NCBI GenBank assembly: GCA_002500485.1
Contig: DLRJ01000090.1
Span: 1-7,209 of the forward strand
Direction: 5' to 3'
DNA from: Dehalococcoidia bacterium UBA7891
Lineage (GTDB): Bacteria > Chloroflexota > Dehalococcoidia > Lucifugimonadales > UBA826
DNA length: 7,209 nt
Under the pieces are notes generated by a model. That model was not told the DNA's origin. It made no database searches and saw only the letters and a program-made list of their open reading frames with translations. The position numbers and the translations under genes were made by a program. Position 1 is the first letter of the stretch; each line of letters starts with the position of its first letter. Shown here piece after piece: positions 1 through 6,508 of the stretch.

Positions 1-156
1 TACCTTAATCAAGAAAGAATGGTATTCAATAATACAAACTACATATTATGTCAGACTGTGTTCACTATTGATAGAAAATCCATTGGGGAGATCGGTCTCA
101 GAGAATCGGAGACAGAGGAAGGCCGGGAAAGAATATGCGCATACATCATAGTATAA
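1..156 (+). CDS. 3' fragment of an unidentified protein, weakly GNAT-like
   Basis: The plus-strand frame beginning at base 1 is open for 51 codons and stops with TAA at 154-156; its 5' end lies outside the window. The readable peptide includes TVFTIDRKSIGEIGLRES and ends in ERICAYIIV. The IGEIGLR stretch followed by a Y-I-I strand recalls the beta-strand region just before the acetyl-CoA loop of RimJ/RimL-type GNAT acetyltransferases. In an intact GNAT the chain would continue into the Q/R-x-x-G-x-G/A loop, but here it stops at once. If the resemblance is real, this is a truncated, probably dead copy. Otherwise it is simply the C-terminus of an unrecognised protein. The family call is inference from a short motif only, and even coding status is not certain. 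Confidence 0.3.
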   Translation, partial: YLNQERMVFNNTNYILCQTVFTIDRKSIGEIGLRESETEEGRERICAYIIV

Positions 157-388
157 TTTTTTGAATAAGTTGAATTTACGAGGGAGTTTTTCAGTAGCTT
201 AATGAAAACTATTTTATACCTCTATGGAATACTAGCCACGCGGGTGACAGTCTCATAACTGATGGCCTGAACGCTTTCGAAGATACCGTTGCTCACAACG
301 TCTTTGACAACTTTCTGAAAAATCATCTGGTCCCACTCTTCCTCTAATCGCGTAATTAGAAAAGAGTCCTTATTTTTCTTATATTGTT
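157..388. other. Intergenic stretch, no confident gene
   Basis: This AT-rich stretch lies between the plus-strand fragment and the stop codon of the minus-strand ribokinase, so the two genes converge here. No ribosomal RNA, tRNA or strong hairpin followed by a T-run is visible. Two opposing open frames cross it: a plus-strand frame open at 198-347 and a minus-strand frame open from 419 down to the stop at 222-224. Neither has a credible start codon with a Shine-Dalgarno sequence, and I recognise neither product. The minus frame has the more gene-like look (see findings). At most one can be a real coding remnant. Confidence 0.5.
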
Positions 389-1306
389 TTAGGCTTGCTT
401 CAGTAACATGCGTTCTATCTCAACGCGTTTTGGTGCCGAAGGCTGCGCGCCTAACTTTGTGACTGATAAAGCTGCGGCCGCATTGGCGAATTGTACTGTT
501 TCTTCCAATGTTTTTCCTTCGGCCATGGCGACCACTAGCGAACCGTTAAAAACATCACCTGCTGCGGTGCTGTCAACAGCATTCACCTTAAATCCAGGTA
601 TAATTTTAGTCAGTTCTCGTGTTTTAATCAGGGCACCTTTGATTCCCATTGTAATAATAGCCACTTCCACCCCCCTGTCCAACAATATGAACGCTGCCTT
701 TTCTGCACTTGGGAAATCCGTAACAGAGATGTCCGTAAGCAATTCAGCTTCGGATTCATTGGGAGTAATGACATATAAAGTACTTAATAAAGTATTATCA
801 AGTGGGCAAGCTGGCGCAGGATTTAAGATGACCTTCACTCCTGCTTCTTTGGCTATCTTTGCTGCTCTTTTGACTGATTCCATGGGAGTTTCCAACTGCA
901 TCAATAAAATATCTGCGGATTTAATCACTTCCTCAGCTTCAGTCACATCCCGATGAGATAGCCTGGCATTTGCCCCGGATGCAACCGCGATACTATTTTC
1001 ACCCTTTTCATCCACAAAAATCAATGCTACTCCTGATGGTTCGGCGTTATCCGTTTTTATATATTTTGCATTGATATTATTTGACTCAAAATCTTCAAGG
1101 GCCTGCTTACCGAACATGTCATTTCCTACACGTGCTATAAATGTAACATTCCCACCAGCTCTGGTCGCAGCAACAGCCTGATTAGCGCCTTTACCGCCTG
1201 CCGCTGTGGAGAATTTTCCACCCAAAATTGTTTCACCCGGCTTTGGAATCCGAGGGACTTTGACGATCATGTCAGTATTTATACTTCCAACGATGACAAT
1301 TTTCAT
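389..1306 (-). CDS. rbsK: Ribokinase (PfkB-family sugar kinase)
   Basis: This 305-residue protein is full length for bacterial ribokinase, which phosphorylates D-ribose with ATP to ribose 5-phosphate in the cytoplasm. The N-terminal strand carries GSINTD (7-12), followed by the substrate lid and the PfkB glycine motif GGKGANQ (37-43). NPAPA (162-166) and TPNE (181-184) are the usual central motifs. The second PfkB signature, DSTAAGDVFNG (245-255), supplies the anion hole and the catalytic base Asp251. The C-terminal LGAQPSAP (285-292) resembles the monovalent-cation-site region of RbsK. The start at 1306 is supported by AGGTGA five bases upstream of ATG. No rbs transport genes are visible; the upstream gene on the same strand is the oxidoreductase, about 400 bases away, so co-transcription is uncertain. 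A related PfkB kinase with different sugar specificity cannot be excluded, but the motif set is closest to ribokinase. Confidence 0.93.
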   Translation of the reverse strand: MKIVIVGSINTDMIVKVPRIPKPGETILGGKFSTAAGGKGANQAVAATRAGGNVTFIARVGNDMFGKQALEDFESNNINAKYIKTDNAEPSGVALIFVDEKGENSIAVASGANARLSHRDVTEAEEVIKSADILLMQLETPMESVKRAAKIAKEAGVKVILNPAPACPLDNTLLSTLYVITPNESEAELLTDISVTDFPSAEKAAFILLDRGVEVAIITMGIKGALIKTRELTKIIPGFKVNAVDSTAAGDVFNGSLVVAMAEGKTLEETVQFANAAAALSVTKLGAQPSAPKRVEIERMLLKQA

Positions 1307-1708
1307 TTCTTCACCTAATAGTTTTTTATGGATTTACAACTGGCTACGTAACTCTTACCGAAATAATTAATACTAGACCAACAATTAATAGAAGAACATA
1401 GGAGCGATTAATTTGTTCGTGCCTTTTGGCGCATCATTAAATTCCTTCCAGATAAACACGCCTCAAAGGGCGGCGACCATGACCGCGCCTTGTCCCAAGT
1501 CATATGAGATAGCCTATAGAGATCCTGAACTGATCGAATGGTTCTTCGCTCAGTCCCGCGGAAAAACTCTGTGAATAATAGCATGAGCAGAAGACAGAGC
1601 AATATATCTTTCTGGCCGATATGGAGATTTAGGTTGGGTTCACTCAGACTCGAAAGATGTTTCTCTTAAAATGAATCACCGTTCTTTAATTAGGTTTTTT
1701 TCTAACAA
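1307..1708. other. 400-base gap without an intact gene
   Basis: The gap separates two minus-strand genes. Its middle holds the hydrolase relic listed separately (core 1503-1574). An 8-base direct repeat, aattaata, lies at 1365-1372 and 1383-1390 upstream of the ribokinase start; in such AT-rich DNA it may be chance. Near the oxidoreductase stop, ttag and ctaa flank a T-run at about 1690-1705, which is too short a stem to call a terminator. The minus-strand frame open at 1408-1602 lacks recognisable domains and is antisense to the relic. I see no other gene. Confidence 0.6.
1479..1574 (+). pseudogene. C-terminal relic of an alpha/beta hydrolase (esterase/peptidase-like)
   Basis: The frame ending at TGA 1572-1574 reads SYEIAYRDPELIEWFFAQSRG followed by KTL. 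This matches the typical tail of secreted prolyl-oligopeptidase-like or phospholipase/carboxylesterase-type hydrolases (LpqC/COG4099-like), where the catalytic-histidine loop is followed by a W-x-x-x-Y-x-D-P-E-L-x-E-W-L/F-x-x-Q-x-R pattern. The expected upstream parts (GxSxG nucleophile elbow, acidic residue, G-H loop) are absent. A neighbouring frame just upstream reads GGDHDRALSQVI and would join after a frameshift near 1502, which suggests decay rather than a short live gene. No promoter or Shine-Dalgarno sequence fits the in-frame ATG at 1479. The family match is from memory of the motif pattern and needs a profile search. Confidence 0.45.
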
Positions 1709-3052
1709 TTAAACCGAAGGAAGTTTCCAGCCATTGTTATAGGCTGACTTAATTAGCTTATTTGCTTTGGGGTTATCAATAAAGGTCTGATTTTTTCGAT
1801 CCCAATAGATCTTCTCACCTGTTTTGTAAGCAATATTTCCCATATGAGAGTTTATACAAGCGATACTACCACTGTTGAGATCACATTTTAATGACCCTGG
1901 TGAATTGTTCTTCATGGCTTCAAGAAAGTTTTTTGTATGAGAATCTAAAGCATTCTCTGTGGCGTCTATCTTTGGAATGCTCTCCATAAAAGGCTTTTTT
2001 GTCCTTCGGTGGTCAATTTCTGAAATGACCTCCCATCCGCCCCTGTTTACCACTAAGGTCGCTTTGTTGCCTATAAAAGCGATCCCTTCATCTCTTCCAT
2101 AATTACCCCCATCAATACCATTAGCATGTTCCCAGAGCATCGTGAAATCATCATACTCAAATACGGTCTGTAGGGTGTCAGGGGTATCCGTATCCTGATC
2201 TGGATAGCCGAATTTTCCTCCAGAAGCCATAACAGAGACAGGATTCTTGGCCTTCATGCCATAAAGAGCAATATCGATCTCATGAACGCCCCAGTCCGTC
2301 ATTAAGCCCCCAGCGTAGTCCCAGTACCAGCGAAAATTAAAGTGAAATCGGTTCTCATTGAATTTCCTCATAGGTGCGGGCCCAAGCCACATATTATAAT
2401 TCACTCCTTTAGGAGCATCTGTATCAGGTTTATCATCAACCCATCCGTACCATCCCTGATAAGCCCACACTTTTACAAGCCGGATATCTCCAAGTTTGCC
2501 AGACCATAGAAAATCAAGGGCATCTTTGTATTGTGTTCCACTGCGTTGCCATTGGCCTACTTGAACAATTTTGTTATACTTTTTAACGGCATCGTTCATT
2601 AGAAATGATTCTTCTATGGAGTTTGCAACGGGCTTTTCGCAATATGCGTGCTTACCGGCCTGAAGAGAATCAACGAGATTTAAACAATGCCAGTGATCAG
2701 GGGTACCAATGACCACCGCATCGATATCTTTATTTTCCAATAGCTTCCTATAATCCCCATAAACCTTGGGCTTCTTGCCGGTGATTTCTTTACAGTCTTT
2801 AGCACGTTTTTTCAATACATTTGCATCTACATCACAAATAGCAATGCAATTAGCTTCGCTGTTTTTAAGGATAGAACGCATATCTGCCCAACCCATACCA
2901 TTAGCTCCGATCAGACCAAAATCAATTTTTTCATTAGGAGAAACGTAGCGTCTCATGGCTGCGATGGAAGACAGTGAAATAGAGTTAAAAACAACCCCGC
3001 CTACTGAGTATTTTGCCGCAAGTTTTAGAAAATCTCTTCTAGAATTTGTCAT
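1709..3052 (-). CDS. Tat-exported Gfo/Idh/MocA-family oxidoreductase
   Basis: This 447-residue protein is a complete NAD(P)-dependent oxidoreductase of the glucose-fructose oxidoreductase / inositol dehydrogenase / MocA family, acting on sugars or cyclitols. It opens with a twin-arginine motif, SRRDFLK (4-10), and a weakly hydrophobic stretch to about residue 33, so Tat export with bound cofactor is expected. The Rossmann fold begins with GLIGANGMG (46-54). TPDHWH (117-122) and EKP (139-141) are the family's conserved cofactor and active-site segments. DWGVHEIDIA (253-262) carries the conserved Asp/His pair; His257 and Asp260 are the likely catalytic-region residues. The C-terminal half is the beta-sheet substrate domain. 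The start is supported by GGGGA six bases upstream of ATG. The gene is divergent from the heme protein, which also has an export signal. The substrate is unknown; annotation as a particular dehydrogenase is not justified. Confidence 0.92.
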   Translation of the reverse strand: MTNSRRDFLKLAAKYSVGGVVFNSISLSSIAAMRRYVSPNEKIDFGLIGANGMGWADMRSILKNSEANCIAICDVDANVLKKRAKDCKEITGKKPKVYGDYRKLLENKDIDAVVIGTPDHWHCLNLVDSLQAGKHAYCEKPVANSIEESFLMNDAVKKYNKIVQVGQWQRSGTQYKDALDFLWSGKLGDIRLVKVWAYQGWYGWVDDKPDTDAPKGVNYNMWLGPAPMRKFNENRFHFNFRWYWDYAGGLMTDWGVHEIDIALYGMKAKNPVSVMASGGKFGYPDQDTDTPDTLQTVFEYDDFTMLWEHANGIDGGNYGRDEGIAFIGNKATLVVNRGGWEVISEIDHRRTKKPFMESIPKIDATENALDSHTKNFLEAMKNNSPGSLKCDLNSGSIACINSHMGNIAYKTGEKIYWDRKNQTFIDNPKANKLIKSAYNNGWKLPSV

Positions 3053-3308
3053 TTCTGTTCCCCATTTTTTATTATCCTAACAATTTGCCTCTTCTTGAAA
3101 GGAAGTGTTTTGGAGCATATTTTGGCACAATGGAAATTTCATGTTATGAATAGGATTATTCAAAGCTACTTTATCGCAGAATCTGGTTGCCTTGTTTAGA
3201 AGAGATTCTGAGATTCCGTAGCTTAATCCGGGGTTACTTTTTCTGAGTTTGGAATCTCACTTCCTCGAACAGCGTCCACATGATACTATTATAAATGAAA
3301 GGCACTCT
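3053..3308. promoter_or_regulatory. Divergent intergenic control region
   Basis: These 256 bases separate the minus-strand oxidoreductase from the plus-strand heme-protein gene and must contain the start signals for both. A sigma70-like candidate for the heme gene is TTGGCA (3122-3127), a 17-base spacer, then TATGAA (3145-3150) preceded by an extended -10 TGT. For the oxidoreductase, on the minus strand, TTCAAG (3099-3094) and GATAAT (3076-3071) are also 17 bases apart, but would leave a very short leader. Both are pattern guesses: if the host is a Bacteroidota member, its primary sigma factor prefers a different consensus. The region also includes the inverted repeat listed separately. Confidence 0.35.
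3209..3259. repeat. Perfect 9-bp inverted repeat in the heme-gene leader
   Basis: TGAGATTCC at 3209-3217 is the exact reverse complement of GGAATCTCA at 3251-3259, with 33 bases between the arms. The left arm also overlaps a tandem gagattct-gagattcc (3202-3217). The element lies about 50 bases upstream of the chosen ATG at 3309 and downstream of the candidate -10 at 3145-3150, so it could form a leader hairpin in RNA or be a split operator for a dimeric regulator. No T-run follows the right arm, so it is not an intrinsic terminator. Confidence 0.5.
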
Positions 3309-5933
3309 ATGAACAGTATTCGATGGATTCGGCGCATTGGATTGGGAATAGTCTTGGCCTCTGGCCTGTGGATGGTGATGGCAGCTGACAAGACCTTCTC
3401 TAATAAGAGCGCGACTTTTAAGCAGTCACAAAGGACAGAGTTGGCCGTGAATGAGAATACTGCAACACCGGTAGATCGAATCAGCATGCCGAAAGGTTTC
3501 GAGGTGGAGTTGATTTACTCGGTTCCGGCTGCGGAGCGGGGATCTTGGGTGAATCTCTGTATAGATGACAAGGGACGTATCATTGCAAGCGATCAGTTCG
3601 GGGGACTATACCAATTTGAACCGCCGTCTCCTGGGGCGGTTCTCCAGCCCACAGATATAAAGCGTATTCCAGTTGACATCCGCGCAGCCAATGGTCTTCT
3701 CTGGGCCTTTGATGCGCTGTATGTGGCGGTGAACGATTACGAGCAAAAGATCGATAGCGGATTGTACCGTGTAACAGATTCAAACAGTGACGGCGAATTG
3801 GACAATGTGGAGAAGCTTCGGACGATGTATTCGCAGGACGATCACGGTGTACATGCCCTCCTGCTCTCTCCGGATAGAAAAGCGATATATATGATCACGG
3901 GAAACAGAACCGATCCTGTGGATACCCAGCGGTCGCTAGTTCCACTGCACTGGGGAGAGGATCATCTCCTTCCACGAATGCCTGATGGGCTTGGCCACAA
4001 CCGAGATCGTCTGGCCCCTGGGGGTATTATTTACCGAATTTCTCCGGATGGCATGGAGTGGGAGATAGTGAGCTCCGGATTCCGTAACATCTTTGACGCG
4101 GCTTTCAATTCCGATGGGGAGCTGTTTACTTACGACGCGGACATGGAATACGACTTCAATACACCTTGGTACCGGCCCACGCGAGTATGTCATGTGACCA
4201 GTGGCTCCTCATGGGGATGGCGGAATGGTGATGGGAAGCGCCCTGAATTCTATCCGGATAACCTTCCACCTGTTGTAAATATTGGCCCTGGTTCACCGAC
4301 GGGGGTGACTTTCGGATACGGTGCGAGATTCCCTGCAAAGTATCAAGAGGCGTTGTACCTGCTTGACTGGAGCTGGGGGAAGATTTATGCTGTGCATCTA
4401 GAGCGATCAGGCTCGACTTATTCGGGGACAAAGGAAACTTTCATCACTGGCGTGCCGCTTCCCGTAACTGACGTAATCATCCATCCGAGGGATGGGGCTA
4501 TGTACTTTACCATAGGCGGGCGTCGTGTGCAATCGGGAGTCTACCGGGTCACTTACACAGGTGTTGAAAAGACGAAGCCGGTATCCCAGCGGTCATCCAC
4601 AAACCGCCTCACTCGCCTGCGCATGGAACTGGAGAAATATCACGGTGACGTTCATCCCCACGCAATAGGAAAGGCTTGGCCAAAATTGGACCACGGGGAT
4701 AGGTTCGTACGTTGGGCGGCCCGTATCGCCCTGATGCATCAACCTGTTGAAGAATGGGCCAATAGAGCACTTGCCGAGAAGAATCACAGGAAGCGGGTTG
4801 AGTCACTGTTGGCGCTGGCCAAAGTATCGGGGATAGACCCGTTCCATCGTAAATCGGACGATGCACCAATCAATACAATTATGCAGGCGCGATTGCTTGA
4901 GGCGTTGGCCGGCGTAGGCTGGGACCGATTAGATCACCAAGGACGCCTGACTTTTGTAAGAACTTACCAGATTGTTCTTAATCGTTTCGGCAATCCAGAT
5001 AAGGTGGCGAAGGACAGAATCATTGCCCAGCTTAATCCGCACTTTCCTTCGGCAAGCTTTCCCGAGAACTGGCTACTCAGTGAGACACTCTGCTATTTGC
5101 AGGCCCCATCCGCCGCTGCCAAGACAATGGCGTTATTGATGGACGCTCCCACCCAGGAGGAACAAATGGAATATGCCCGCTCCCTCCGTTTTCTCAAAGC
5201 TGGGTGGACCCGTCAGCTGCGCAAGGCTTACTTTGACTGGTTCCTCAGTGCGGCCAACTACCGGGGTGGTGCAAGCTTTGCCAAGTTCATGGAGTTCATC
5301 CGACAGGATGCCGTGGCGAGCATTCCTGAGGCTGAGTTAGCATCACTTAGGGTTGTGCTTGACAGCAAGCCAGCAATCAAGTCACCCTTCGAAACTATGG
5401 CGGCCGCTATGATCGGGCGCTCCTTTGTGAAAGAGTGGAACATCGAGGAGTTGAGCCGCGCTACCCGCCGGGGACTCAAGAACCGTGATTTTGACAGGGG
5501 ACGGCGCATGTTCGCGTCTGCGGGCTGCTTCGCTTGTCATCGATTCAACAACGAGGGCGGAATGACGGGGCCGGACCTGACAAGTTCTGGTGGCCGCTAC
5601 TCTCCGCACGACCTGTTGGACCAAATTATCAACCCTAGCAGAGTAATCAATGAGCAGTATGTCCCGACGGAACTGACCTTGGAAGGTGACAAGACAGTCA
5701 CAGGGGTTATCGTAAATCTCTTTGGAGACGAAGTGATGGTCAACACCGATATGTTCGATCCCAACCAGCAGGTCAAAATAGACCGAAACAAGGTCCTGAG
5801 GATCGAGCCATCCAAGACCTCGCCTATGCCTACTGGGCTGTTAACGATGCTAAAGGAGGACGAGATCTTGGATTTGGTCGCTTACATTCTTAGCGGTGGT
5901 GATCGAAAAAATGGGATGTTCAAGCTCAGATGA
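3309..5933 (+). CDS. Secreted beta-propeller / HEAT-like / cytochrome c protein (TIGR02603-type heme domain)
   Basis: The frame opens at 3249, but the ATG at 3309 is preferred: AAAGG lies six bases upstream and the protein then begins with a clean signal peptide (basic MNSIRWIRR, hydrophobic core to about residue 24, cleavage near VMA-AD). The 874-residue product resembles large heme proteins of Planctomycetes, Verrucomicrobia and Bacteroidota. Residues about 55-420 look like a six-bladed propeller related to sugar dehydrogenases, including MPKGFEVELIY and GSWVNLCIDDKGRIIASDQ. A calcium-loop-like DSNSDGELD lies at 157-165. Residues about 430-720 are helical and HEAT-like. The C-terminal domain has CFACH (Cys740, Cys743, His744; bases 5526-5540) for covalent heme and SPMPTGLL, whose Met840 is the probable axial ligand. 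It is probably periplasmic and passes electrons from a substrate, but the substrate is unknown. The gene is clearly GC-richer than its neighbours. Confidence 0.9.
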   Translation: MNSIRWIRRIGLGIVLASGLWMVMAADKTFSNKSATFKQSQRTELAVNENTATPVDRISMPKGFEVELIYSVPAAERGSWVNLCIDDKGRIIASDQFGGLYQFEPPSPGAVLQPTDIKRIPVDIRAANGLLWAFDALYVAVNDYEQKIDSGLYRVTDSNSDGELDNVEKLRTMYSQDDHGVHALLLSPDRKAIYMITGNRTDPVDTQRSLVPLHWGEDHLLPRMPDGLGHNRDRLAPGGIIYRISPDGMEWEIVSSGFRNIFDAAFNSDGELFTYDADMEYDFNTPWYRPTRVCHVTSGSSWGWRNGDGKRPEFYPDNLPPVVNIGPGSPTGVTFGYGARFPAKYQEALYLLDWSWGKIYAVHLERSGSTYSGTKETFITGVPLPVTDVIIHPRDGAMYFTIGGRRVQSGVYRVTYTGVEKTKPVSQRSSTNRLTRLRMELEKYHGDVHPHAIGKAWPKLDHGDRFVRWAARIALMHQPVEEWANRALAEKNHRKRVESLLALAKVSGIDPFHRKSDDAPINTIMQARLLEALAGVGWDRLDHQGRLTFVRTYQIVLNRFGNPDKVAKDRIIAQLNPHFPSASFPENWLLSETLCYLQAPSAAAKTMALLMDAPTQEEQMEYARSLRFLKAGWTRQLRKAYFDWFLSAANYRGGASFAKFMEFIRQDAVASIPEAELASLRVVLDSKPAIKSPFETMAAAMIGRSFVKEWNIEELSRATRRGLKNRDFDRGRRMFASAGCFACHRFNNEGGMTGPDLTSSGGRYSPHDLLDQIINPSRVINEQYVPTELTLEGDKTVTGVIVNLFGDEVMVNTDMFDPNQQVKIDRNKVLRIEPSKTSPMPTGLLTMLKEDEILDLVAYILSGGDRKNGMFKLR
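5526..5540 (+). other. CxxCH heme c attachment site
   Basis: The codons read Cys-Phe-Ala-Cys-His, the covalent heme c binding motif of the C-terminal domain. It is followed by MTGPDLT and, about 95 residues later, by SPMP (Met at 5826-5828), matching the order expected for this heme-domain type. It is the only CxxCH in the protein, so one heme is expected, attached after export. No cytochrome c maturation genes are in the window. Confidence 0.9.
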
Positions 5934-5977
5934 AGAGGAATCATCCTTTACTGAGCTGGAATCAAAGAAAACAGAGA

Positions 5978-5991
5978 GAAAGGAAAAAGGA
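5978..5991 (+). promoter_or_regulatory. Ribosome binding site that decides the lipoprotein start
   Basis: A purine-rich GAAAGGAAAAAGGA stretch ends just before the ATG at 5992; AAAGGA at 5979-5984 gives a spacing of about 7 bases. This, together with the lipoprotein signal that begins at this ATG, rules out the upstream ATG at 5896, which would overlap the heme-protein gene and add a charged, non-signal N-terminus. Confidence 0.6.
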
Positions 5992-6477
5992 ATGAAAAGA
6001 AATATAAACATCATATTGTTTAACATCATTTGGTTAACCGCTTTAATTCAATCCTGTCAATCTAAAATAGACTCTGACTTTGCCTCGGTGAAATCAGCTA
6101 TTGACAGTCAAAATTCGGCCTACGTAAAAGCTTACAATAATAAAGATGCTGAAAGTGTAGCCGCCTTGCATACAGCTGACGCAACGGTCATGCCCCCAAA
6201 CCAAAAGATCTCACAAGGCAAAAAAGAGATTCAAAATTCGATCAATGCTGAAATACAGGCTGGTGGTCGTGATTTGAAGTTCCAACAATTGGAATTAGTT
6301 GTCTCTGGAAACATTGCCTACGAAGTGGGCCGCTATAGTGTTGTGGTAGAACATGAGGACCAGACAGCAGTGAATGATAATGGAAAGTACATTGTAATAT
6401 GGGAGAGACAACCTAATGGTGACTGGTTAATGTCTGAGGACATCTGGAACAGCAACCTCCCCATAGATTGCAATTAG
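5992..6477 (+). CDS. DUF4440/SnoaL-like lipoprotein
   Basis: The 161-residue product begins with a lipoprotein signal: MKRN, then a hydrophobic stretch, then LIQSC with the lipidated cysteine at residue 22. The mature part (about 30-155) looks like a single NTF2-like cone fold of the DUF4440/SnoaL type: an N-terminal helix with YVKAYNNKDAESVAALHTADATVMPP (broken here as AYNNKDAESVAALH, 47-60, and ADATVMPPN, 62-70), a G-x-x-E-I helix start at 76-80, and final strands GKYIVIWER (131-139) and DWLMSEDIWNSNLP (144-157). The closing D-I-W-N-S motif is characteristic of many secreted family members. The family includes enzymes and plain ligand-binding proteins, so no reaction can be assigned. The gene lies 58 bases after the heme-protein stop, so read-through from that gene is possible, but its AT-rich codons differ. 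It ends in tandem TAG TGA. Confidence 0.8.
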   Translation: MKRNINIILFNIIWLTALIQSCQSKIDSDFASVKSAIDSQNSAYVKAYNNKDAESVAALHTADATVMPPNQKISQGKKEIQNSINAEIQAGGRDLKFQQLELVVSGNIAYEVGRYSVVVEHEDQTAVNDNGKYIVIWERQPNGDWLMSEDIWNSNLPIDCN

Positions 6478-6498
6478 TGAAACGCCTTGGCTCAAATA
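6478..6498 (+). repeat. Post-stop repeat, copy 1
   Basis: Directly after the TAG of the lipoprotein gene the sequence reads tgaaacgcct, then tggctcaaata. The second copy follows the next gene's stop codon. Aligned with one single-base gap, 20 of 22 columns agree. The repeat leads into AAAGGATAATAATG, the translation start of the next gene. It contains only a trivial GCC/GGC pairing, so it is not a terminator hairpin. Confidence 0.7.
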
Positions 6499-6508
6499 AA
6501 GGATAATA

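Noticed and set aside
408..956. Long plus-strand open frame antisense to ribokinase (182 codons)
   Set aside because: It mirrors the coding strand of a motif-complete ribokinase, has low-complexity Ser/Ala-rich content typical of antisense shadows, and shows no domain.
1365..1390. 8-base direct repeat aattaata as an operator upstream of ribokinase
   Set aside because: Such short AT-only repeats are expected by chance in this AT-rich stretch, and there is no dyad symmetry between the copies or supporting promoter.
1408..1602. Minus-strand 64-codon frame in the gap between the two minus-strand genes
   Set aside because: No Shine-Dalgarno sequence or recognisable domain; it is antisense to the more convincing hydrolase tail on the plus strand.
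1686..1708. Intrinsic terminator after the oxidoreductase gene
   Set aside because: Only a 4-base ttag/ctaa pairing flanks the T-run, which is too weak and lacks a GC-rich stem.
3249..3308. Upstream in-frame ATG at 3249 as the heme-protein start
   Set aside because: It would add 20 charged residues in front of a clear signal peptide, and no good ribosome binding site precedes it; the ATG at 3309 has both.
3936..5815. Several minus-strand frames of 64-91 codons inside the heme-protein gene
   Set aside because: They are antisense shadows of a gene whose plus-strand product has a signal peptide, propeller-like motifs and a heme site.
5896..5991. Upstream ATG at 5896 as the lipoprotein start
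   Set aside because: It overlaps the end of the heme-protein gene and would bury the lipoprotein signal behind 32 charged residues.
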